Source: an uncultured Eubacteriales bacterium (GTDB taxonomy: Bacteria; Bacillota; Clostridia; Oscillospirales; Oscillospiraceae). Taken from it: 11,291 nucleotides of DNA. Positions 7,118 through 11,291 of this stretch are shown piece by piece (the first letter of the stretch is position 1; every line of letters begins with the position of its first letter). The notes under the pieces were generated by a model. It was not told the DNA's origin and searched no databases. It saw only the letters and a program-made list of their open reading frames with translations. Made by a program: the position numbers and the translations under genes. Location of the stretch: assembly GCA_900321335.1 (NCBI GenBank), contig ONVR01000068.1, forward strand, positions 1 through 11,291. Reading direction: 5' to 3'.

Positions 7118-7789
7118 ATGAGAAGTGAATTGGATTATCCACTGAGGAACAAGTACTACAAGCACCTGTGGTTCGTGCTTGTGGTGCCGGTGTATTTGCT
7201 GTGCTTCTGGATCTGTGAGCAGCTGGTGGTGGACCGATACTGGGTGTCCTACCTGCCCCTGGACGACCTGATCCCCTTCCGGGAGGAATTTGTGGCAGCC
7301 TACGTGTCCTGGTATCCCTGCCTGTTTGCCATGGGCTTTTATCTGCTCTGGCGCAATGCCGGGGATTTCCGCAGGTATATGCTGTATATCCTCGTGGGAT
7401 TTCTCAGCGCACTGGCCTTCTGCCTGATCTTCCCCAACGGACAGGATCTGCGTCCGGCGCATTTCCCCCGGGAAAACGTGTTCACCTGGGTGCTGGGGAT
7501 GCTCTACGCCGCCGACACCAACACCAACGTGCTGCCCAGCATGCACGTGATCGGTTCGTTTGCCTTTGTCTTTGCCGCCTTTGACGCCCGGTGCCTGAAA
7601 AAGTGCCGGTGGATCCGGCCCGTGACGGTGGTCGCGGCGGTGCTGATCTGCGTGTCCACGGTGTTTGTCAAGCAGCACTCCGTTCTGGACACCCTGGTGG
7701 GGATTCCCTGGGCCTTTGCCACCTATGCCGTGGTGTATCTGCCGGGGCGGAAAAAGCGCCGGGCATCCGCGATGACGGAAAACCGGTAA
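7118..7789 (+). CDS. PAP2-family membrane phosphatase-like protein (inositol-phosphorylceramide-synthase-like branch)
   Basis: Integral membrane protein of 223 aa with about six hydrophobic segments (near 16-36, 61-78, 86-105, 141-156, 167-183 and 190-207). PAP2 enzymes cleave or transfer lipid phosphate head groups. The second family motif appears as PSMHV (140-144), and the third as a serine at 180, H187 and D191 in STVFVKQHSVLD, so the expected catalytic histidines and aspartate are present. In the first motif only RP (112-113) is visible, after FPNGQDL; the lysine seven residues before the arginine is absent. This resembles the branch with inositol-phosphorylceramide-synthase-like members rather than classical PgpB. 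The ATG at 7118 has AAGGAG (7103-7108) 9 bases upstream. The tail GRKKRR (210-215) is positive and probably cytoplasmic. Substrate unknown. It is followed by a small coding-like ORF and a terminator. Confidence 0.8.
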   Translation: MRSELDYPLRNKYYKHLWFVLVVPVYLLCFWICEQLVVDRYWVSYLPLDDLIPFREEFVAAYVSWYPCLFAMGFYLLWRNAGDFRRYMLYILVGFLSALAFCLIFPNGQDLRPAHFPRENVFTWVLGMLYAADTNTNVLPSMHVIGSFAFVFAAFDARCLKKCRWIRPVTVVAAVLICVSTVFVKQHSVLDTLVGIPWAFATYAVVYLPGRKKRRASAMTENR

Positions 7790-7840
7790 AAAGAAGAAAA
7801 CGGGCCTTATGCGGGTGCGCAGAGGGCGGTGGAGTACCTT

Positions 7841-7972
7841 ATGGCCTGCACGGCGGCGCTGCTGGACGGGATCATGGAGGGCGCGCTGATGAAAGCGGCG
7901 GAGGCCTTCCGGTTGAAGATCCACGTGTTTTTTACCGAGTGCTTCGGTATGATGGACGAGGGAAGAATGTAA
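7841..7972 (+). CDS. Small unrecognised ORF of 43 aa, real small gene or remnant
   Basis: This ORF lies in the same frame as the PAP2 gene, 51 bases after its stop, and ends four bases before a strong terminator. It begins MACTAALLDGIMEGALMKAA and is predicted to be mostly helical. A weak GGAG (7831-7834) lies 6 bases before the ATG. In this frame 37 of 43 third codon positions are G or C, which looks like true coding sequence of this genome. The coding-like character continues upstream to about 7802 (PYAGAQRAVEYL) although no start with a ribosome site is seen there. That suggests either the tail of a broken gene or the lost C-terminal part of a longer protein. I recognise no family. It would be co-transcribed with the PAP2 gene. 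Confidence 0.4.
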   Translation: MACTAALLDGIMEGALMKAAEAFRLKIHVFFTECFGMMDEGRM

Positions 7973-7976
7973 AAGC

Positions 7977-8010
7977 AATCGCCTGTGACTTGCGGTCACA
8001 GGCGATTTTT
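7977..8010 (+). terminator. Strong rho-independent terminator after the PAP2 unit
   Basis: A perfect 13-bp stem pairs 7977-7989 (AATCGCCTGTGAC) with 7995-8007 around TTGCG, followed by T through 8010. On the minus strand the U-run is shorter (GCTTTTA), so it may also end the convergent flavin-reductase transcript less well. Confidence 0.9.
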
Positions 8011-8014
8011 GCCG

Positions 8015-8698
8015 TTACCGGATCCGCGGCATGGTGCCGGCGGCTCCCTCCAGGCCCAGGGACCGGTCCTCCCGGATGCCGTCCATATCGGACATGGGGA
8101 TCTCAAAGACCTTGTCCACGTAGGTGTAGTCGCTGTAGCCCATGCGGGCCAGGGGCTTGATTTTCAGAATGTCGATCTTTCCCTCGGGGGTGATGAAGGC
8201 GTCGTCAATGTGCACGCCCACCACCTTGCCGATGATCACGTCCACGGTGCCGCTTCTGCCCTCTCCGGGCAGGCGGATGGTCTGGACGTACTTGCATTCG
8301 AACTGCACCGGGGATTCGGCCACCCGGAAGGGCCTGACCAGCCGGGAAGGGGCCTTGGTCAGACCGGCCTTCTCGAACTCGTCCACACCGGGCTCAAACT
8401 CGCAGGCGGTGATGTTCATCTTGTGGCGCAAATCGTAGGTGACCATGTTGTGTACGAACTCCCCCGTCTCCTCGATGTTGACGGTGGTGTCCTTCCGGTT
8501 CTGCAGGTGGTTCTGGTTGATGGACACCAGCACGTAGGGGGGCTCAAAGGTCAGGTTGGTGAACTGGCTGTAGGGGGCCAGGTTGGGCACGCCGTCGCTG
8601 CTGAGGGTGGACAGCCACCCGATGGCTCTGGGCACCACGACGGATTTGAAGGGCGGTCTGGCAAGACCGTGGTCGTTTTTTTCCGGCTCGTAAAACAT
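8015..8698 (-). CDS. Flavin-reductase-like domain protein (flavoredoxin family)
   Basis: Soluble 227-aa protein of the flavin reductase-like fold, which binds FMN; relatives act as flavoredoxins or NAD(P)H:flavin oxidoreductases. The signature lies at the N-terminus: VVPRAIGWLSTLSSDGVPNL (21-40) with APYSQFTNLT (41-50), then PPYVLVSI (53-60), and NIEETGEFVHNMVTYDLRHKMN (74-95), which match the FMN-binding face of the family. The middle part SPVQFECKYVQTIRLP (129-144) and the GTVDVIIGKVVGVHIDD strand pair (150-166) complete the split barrel. The start at 8698 follows GGAGGT (8710-8705) by 6 bases; the same frame stays open far upstream across the divergent gene but without a ribosome site. The physiological partner is not visible. 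The gene stands alone, diverging from the CmpB-family gene. Confidence 0.85.
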   Translation of the reverse strand: MFYEPEKNDHGLARPPFKSVVVPRAIGWLSTLSSDGVPNLAPYSQFTNLTFEPPYVLVSINQNHLQNRKDTTVNIEETGEFVHNMVTYDLRHKMNITACEFEPGVDEFEKAGLTKAPSRLVRPFRVAESPVQFECKYVQTIRLPGEGRSGTVDVIIGKVVGVHIDDAFITPEGKIDILKIKPLARMGYSDYTYVDKVFEIPMSDMDGIREDRSLGLEGAAGTMPRIR

Positions 8699-8738
8699 AG
8701 GGATACCTCCGTGTCGATTCTGTGGATGGGTTTTGTAA

Positions 8739-8768
8739 ATTGTACCATAGAACTTGCCTGGGGGGCAA
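8739..8768 (-). promoter_or_regulatory. Promoter of the flavin-reductase-like gene, extended -10
   Basis: Minus-strand TGGTACAAT has the TG of an extended -10, with TACAAT at 8744-8739. A -35 TTGCCC (8768-8763) sits 18 bases upstream. The predicted leader is about 35 bases. It overlaps the divergent promoter at 8754-8782. Confidence 0.6.
8754..8768. repeat. Short palindrome formed by two opposed -35 boxes
   Basis: TTGCC (8754-8758) and GGCAA (8764-8768) are perfect complements around TGGGG. Each arm is the -35 of one of two divergent promoters. Confidence 0.6.
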
Positions 8769-8782
8769 CAGACTGGTATACT
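8754..8782 (+). promoter_or_regulatory. Promoter of the CmpB-family gene (TTGCCT, 17 bases, TATACT)
   Basis: The -35 TTGCCT (8754-8759) and -10 TATACT (8777-8782) are 17 bases apart, and TGG directly before the -10 makes it an extended -10. Predicted start near 8789 gives a leader of about 48 bases to the ATG at 8837. Confidence 0.7.
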
Positions 8783-8836
8783 GGACGGGTGTAGAAAATG
8801 GACCCGTTTTTTTGTTTGTTTTTTTCGGAGCGTTTT

Positions 8837-9781
8837 ATGAACTACTCTTTTTATGAGCTGCTGGCACTGTTTTTCCTGTACAGCTTTCTGGGCTGGTGCA
8901 CGGAGGTGGCCTTTGCCGCGGTGCGCCACGGCAAATTCGTCAACCGGGGGTTTCTCAACGGGCCCGTCTGTCCCATCTACGGCTTCGGCGTGGTGGGCGC
9001 GGCGGTGGCCCTGGCGCCTCTGACGGGGCGGCCCCTGGCGCTGTTTCTGGCAAGTGCCCTGCTGTGCTCGGTCATAGAGCTGGTCACAGGCTGGGTGCTG
9101 GAGAAGATCTTTCACGCCAAGTGGTGGGATTACAGCGGCATGAAGTTCAACCTGGGGGGCTACGTCTGCCTGGAGTTTTCCATCCTCTGGGGACTGGGCG
9201 CGGTGTTCGTGCTGAAGATCATTCACCCTGCCGCCTGCAGTCTGGTGCGCCGGATCCCGCCTGTGGCCCTGGCGGTGACGGGGCTGATCCTGCTGGCGGT
9301 GATCCTGCTGGATCTGGCGGCTACGGCGGCGGCCGTCCGCCGGCTGCAGAAGCGGCTGGCCCTGCTGACAAAGCTGGCCGGAGAGATCCACGGAATATCC
9401 GACAAGCTGGGTGGAACCATATATGACAGAGTCTCCGGCGTGATGGACGCCGCCGGGGAGACCAGGGACCGGTACGACGACTACTTTGTCCTGTATCGCC
9501 GGAACCGGGCGGAGGAGAAGGCGATGGCCGAGGCCCATCGGGCGGAGGAATCGGAGCTGCTGACAAAGCTCCGTGCCGAGGGCCGGCAGGTCCGGGAGCT
9601 GCGCCGGTCCGAGCGCCGGACGGAGCTGGAGAGCCGGCGGGAGGCGTTTTTGGCCGGACTGACGGAGAAAAACCCCATCCACAACCGGCTGCTCAAGGCC
9701 TTCCCCCAGCTGCGGTGGGAGGCGTATGCGGGCGCCCTGGAAAAGCTCCGGGAGGTACAGCGCCGTCTGGGGCGGAAATAA
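8837..9781 (+). CDS. CmpB-family (putative ABC-transporter type IV) membrane protein with long cytoplasmic tail
   Basis: Protein of 314 aa in two parts. The N-terminal 165 residues have about five membrane segments (near 4-28, 46-62, 66-88, 107-129 and 141-165) and carry the hallmarks of the CmpB family: FLGWCTE (17-23), NRGFLNGPVCPIYG (36-49), ELVTGWVLEKIFHAKWWDYS (81-100) and FNLGGYVCLEFSILWG (104-119). The family is named as a putative ABC permease, but no ATPase gene lies nearby and its biochemical role is unknown. Residues 166-314 are highly charged (many R, E, K) and probably helical, with coiled-coil character near 222-275. I chose ATG 8837 because CGGAG (8826-8830) lies 6 bases upstream; an in-frame ATG at 8798 has no ribosome site and would follow the predicted transcript start by only about 9 bases. 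No terminator is seen after it, so read-through into the next gene is possible. Confidence 0.8.
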   Translation: MNYSFYELLALFFLYSFLGWCTEVAFAAVRHGKFVNRGFLNGPVCPIYGFGVVGAAVALAPLTGRPLALFLASALLCSVIELVTGWVLEKIFHAKWWDYSGMKFNLGGYVCLEFSILWGLGAVFVLKIIHPAACSLVRRIPPVALAVTGLILLAVILLDLAATAAAVRRLQKRLALLTKLAGEIHGISDKLGGTIYDRVSGVMDAAGETRDRYDDYFVLYRRNRAEEKAMAEAHRAEESELLTKLRAEGRQVRELRRSERRTELESRREAFLAGLTEKNPIHNRLLKAFPQLRWEAYAGALEKLREVQRRLGRK

Positions 9782-9786
9782 GCGCC

Positions 9787-9815
9787 TTGCAAATCCGCCC
9801 GTGTGCGATTATAAT
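9787..9815 (+). promoter_or_regulatory. Promoter of the beta-helix protein gene (TTGCAA, 17 bases, TATAAT)
   Basis: The -35 TTGCAA (9787-9792) begins six bases after the preceding stop codon; the perfect -10 TATAAT is at 9810-9815 after a 17-base spacer. The block CCTTGCAAATCC (9785-9796) recurs unchanged before metG. Confidence 0.8.
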
Positions 9816-9846
9816 GGGAAAAACCGTATAACAGGAGGGAGTTTTC

Positions 9847-10557
9847 ATGTCACAGGATATCCGTTACTACTTCGATTCGCCGGAGAAATTTCCCATTGCC
9901 GGTTTCCTCGACGGGCTCAGCCGCCCCTGCGAGATCCTGGCAAAGGCCAAGACGTATCTCCGGGAACAGCTGACGGAAAAAGCCGTCTGTGAAAACGAGG
10001 CGACCATGCTGGGGGAGGTCCATCTCCACGGCAATTACCATATCGGCAAGGGCACCGTCATCTACGACGACGTGACCATCATCGGGCCCGTGTACATCGG
10101 GGAAAACTGCGAGATCATGGCCGGGGCCGTGATCCGGCCCAACACCATCATCGGGGACAAGTGCAGCGTGGGTCACGGCAGCGAGCTCAAGCGCTGCGTC
10201 ATGTTCTCCGGGGCCAAGGTGGCCAGTCTCAGCTTCGCCGGGGACACGGTCATGGGGGCCTCGGCCCGCATCGGCTCCGGCGTCATCACCGCCAACCGCC
10301 GCTTTGACCAGGGCGTGGTATCCGTGAAGATCGACGGGGAGCGGGTGAGCCTGGACGACGACTTTTTCGGCTGCGTGCTGGGGGATTACGCCCGTATCGG
10401 CGCCAATTCCGTCACCCAGCCGGGTACCCATATCGGCCCCTATTCCTGGATCTATCCCATGACCAACGTCCGGGGCTTTGTCCCCCGGCAGAAGCGGGTC
10501 TACCATCCCCGGGAGATCCGGATGGAGGACAGCGAGATCGTACAGCTCAAGCCGTGA
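9847..10557 (+). CDS. GlmU-like left-handed beta-helix (hexapeptide repeat) protein lacking a nucleotidyltransferase domain
   Basis: Cytoplasmic protein of 236 aa. After about 50 mostly helical residues, hexapeptide repeats run from about 53 to 205 (for example IGKGTVIYDDVTIIGPVYIG at 66-85 and MAGAVIRPNTIIG at 91-103), the mark of a left-handed beta-helix as in acyltransferases. Spacing and motifs (SLSFAGDTVMG, IGSGVITANRRFD, KIDGERV) resemble the C-terminal acetyltransferase half of GlmU and of archaeal sugar-1-phosphate nucleotidyltransferases. The N-terminal nucleotidyltransferase half is absent. Where GlmU has KAGHLTYLGD with the catalytic His, this protein has KVASLSFAGD, placing Ser127 at that site. 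It may therefore act differently, or may bind a sugar nucleotide without GlmU chemistry. AGGAGG (9833-9838) lies 8 bases before the ATG. The fold is sure; the reaction is not. Confidence 0.8.
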   Translation: MSQDIRYYFDSPEKFPIAGFLDGLSRPCEILAKAKTYLREQLTEKAVCENEATMLGEVHLHGNYHIGKGTVIYDDVTIIGPVYIGENCEIMAGAVIRPNTIIGDKCSVGHGSELKRCVMFSGAKVASLSFAGDTVMGASARIGSGVITANRRFDQGVVSVKIDGERVSLDDDFFGCVLGDYARIGANSVTQPGTHIGPYSWIYPMTNVRGFVPRQKRVYHPREIRMEDSEIVQLKP

Positions 10558-10560
10558 CCC

Positions 10561-10589
10561 TTGCAAATCCCCAAAACCTGTGCTAAACT
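10561..10589 (+). promoter_or_regulatory. Promoter of metG (TTGCAA, 17 bases, TAAACT)
   Basis: The -35 TTGCAA (10561-10566) starts three bases after the preceding stop codon. The -10 TAAACT (10584-10589) follows a 17-base spacer and is preceded by TGC, an extended -10. The leader of about 35 bases is too short for a T-box, which some tRNA synthetase genes of Firmicutes carry. No terminator precedes it, so some metG mRNA may come from the upstream gene. Confidence 0.7.
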
Positions 10590-10631
10590 GATTGTTAACG
10601 CGATACGTGAAATTAGGAGGAACAGAACATC

Positions 10632-11291
10632 ATGTGTAAAGGGACGTTTTACATCACAACCCCTATCTACTACCCGTCGGATAAACTGCATATCGGCCAT
10701 ACCTACTGCACCGTCGCCACGGACGCCATGGCCCGCTACAAGCGCCTGCAGGGATACGACGTCATGTTCCTCACCGGTACGGACGAGCACGGCCAGAAGA
10801 TCGAGAACAAGGCCAAGGCCGCCGGGGTGACGCCCAAGCAGTTTGTGGACAACATCGTGGTGGGTCCGGACGGCAAGGGAGGCATTCTGGATCTGTGGCG
10901 GCTGATGAATATCTCCAACGACCGGTTTATCCGCACCACCGACGATTATCACGTCCAGTCCATTCAGCGCATTTTCAAGCGTATGTATGACAAGGGCGAT
11001 ATCTACAAGGGCAAGTACGAGGGCAAGTACTGCACCCCCTGCGAGAGCTTCTGGACCGAGAGCCAGCTGGTGGACGGCAAGTGCCCCGACTGCGGCCGCG
11101 ACGTGGTGGACGCTCAGGAGGAGGCGTACTTTTTCCGGGCCTCCAAATACGCCGGACGGGTACGGGAACTGCTGCTGTCCGGTACGTTCCTGGAGCCTGC
11201 CAGCCGGGTCAACGAGATGGTCAAAAACTTCATCGACTGCGAAGGCGGCCTGCAGGATCTGTGCGTGTCCCGCACCAGCTTCACCTGGGGC
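10632..11291 (+). CDS. metG: Methionyl-tRNA synthetase, N-terminal 220 residues; 3' end outside the window
   Basis: Class I aminoacyl-tRNA synthetase that charges tRNA-Met in the cytoplasm. The frame is open to the window edge. The HIGH signature is at H20-I-G-H23 in DKLHIGHTYCTVATDAMARY. FLTGTDEHGQKIE (46-58) is the family's GTDEHG block, and NISNDRFIRTTDDYH (93-107) is the next conserved stretch. A zinc knuckle has CTPC (C134, C137) and CPDC (C151, C154), so this is the zinc-bearing type with two CxxC pairs. The KMSKS loop and anticodon-binding domain lie downstream. A six-residue insert, PDGKGG (79-84), precedes LDLW. The start at 10632 has AGGAGG (10615-10620), 11 bases away, slightly long; no better start is seen. 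Confidence 0.97.
   Translation, partial: MCKGTFYITTPIYYPSDKLHIGHTYCTVATDAMARYKRLQGYDVMFLTGTDEHGQKIENKAKAAGVTPKQFVDNIVVGPDGKGGILDLWRLMNISNDRFIRTTDDYHVQSIQRIFKRMYDKGDIYKGKYEGKYCTPCESFWTESQLVDGKCPDCGRDVVDAQEEAYFFRASKYAGRVRELLLSGTFLEPASRVNEMVKNFIDCEGGLQDLCVSRTSFTWG

Noticed and set aside
8699..9682. Minus-strand extension of the flavin-reductase frame to 555 codons, opposite the CmpB gene.
   Set aside because: The ribosome site and extended -10 promoter both place the start at 8698; the upstream part is unlike any protein and mirrors the CmpB coding sequence.
9850..10566. Minus-strand frame of 238 codons opposite the beta-helix gene.
   Set aside because: Shadow of the regular hexapeptide coding sequence, with no ribosome site or promoter.

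Overview
The window reads as a stretch of ordinary chromosome from a GC-rich Gram-positive anaerobe, most likely a clostridial gut bacterium of the Oscillospiraceae type. This placement is inferred from four things: strong AGGAGG-like ribosome sites, clear sigma-A-type promoters with 17-base spacers, a single-chain pyruvate carboxylase, and a CmpB-family membrane protein beside a DUF2284 protein. No 16S or other marker is present. I see no mobile element, CRISPR array, tRNA, rRNA or phage gene. Only the two genes at the edges are cut.

Layout from left to right. (1) The C-terminal half of prfC (release factor 3) is followed closely by a cysteine-rich DUF2284 metal-binding protein, probably in one operon. 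(2) Two tandem hairpins separate these from a large minus-strand pyc gene (pyruvate carboxylase, 1140 aa), which has its own promoter. (3) A roughly 270-base gap holds the pyc promoter, a terminator-like hairpin and the promoter of a short RluA-family pseudouridine synthase. (4) That gene converges on minus-strand ilvE (branched-chain aminotransferase) across a shared hairpin. (5) A roughly 265-base divergent gap holds the ilvE promoter and the promoter of a PAP2-like membrane phosphatase. A small coding-like ORF and a strong terminator follow the phosphatase. (6) A minus-strand flavin-reductase-like (flavoredoxin) gene and a plus-strand CmpB membrane protein diverge from overlapping promoters whose -35 boxes form a palindrome. 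(7) A GlmU-like left-handed beta-helix protein and the N-terminal part of metG (methionyl-tRNA synthetase) each have a promoter, and the two promoters share an identical 12-base -35 block.

Functionally this is mostly housekeeping: translation termination (prfC), tRNA charging (metG), rRNA or tRNA modification (RluA family), anaplerosis from pyruvate to oxaloacetate (pyc) and the last step of branched-chain amino acid synthesis (ilvE). Most genes seem to be single transcription units with their own promoters and hairpin terminators, so there is little sign of one joint pathway.

I found no convincing new multi-gene system. The points most worth a second look are the beta-helix protein, which has serine where GlmU enzymes have the catalytic histidine; the unrecognised small ORF behind the PAP2 gene; the face-to-face promoter pair at 8739-8782; and the -35 block shared by three promoters.
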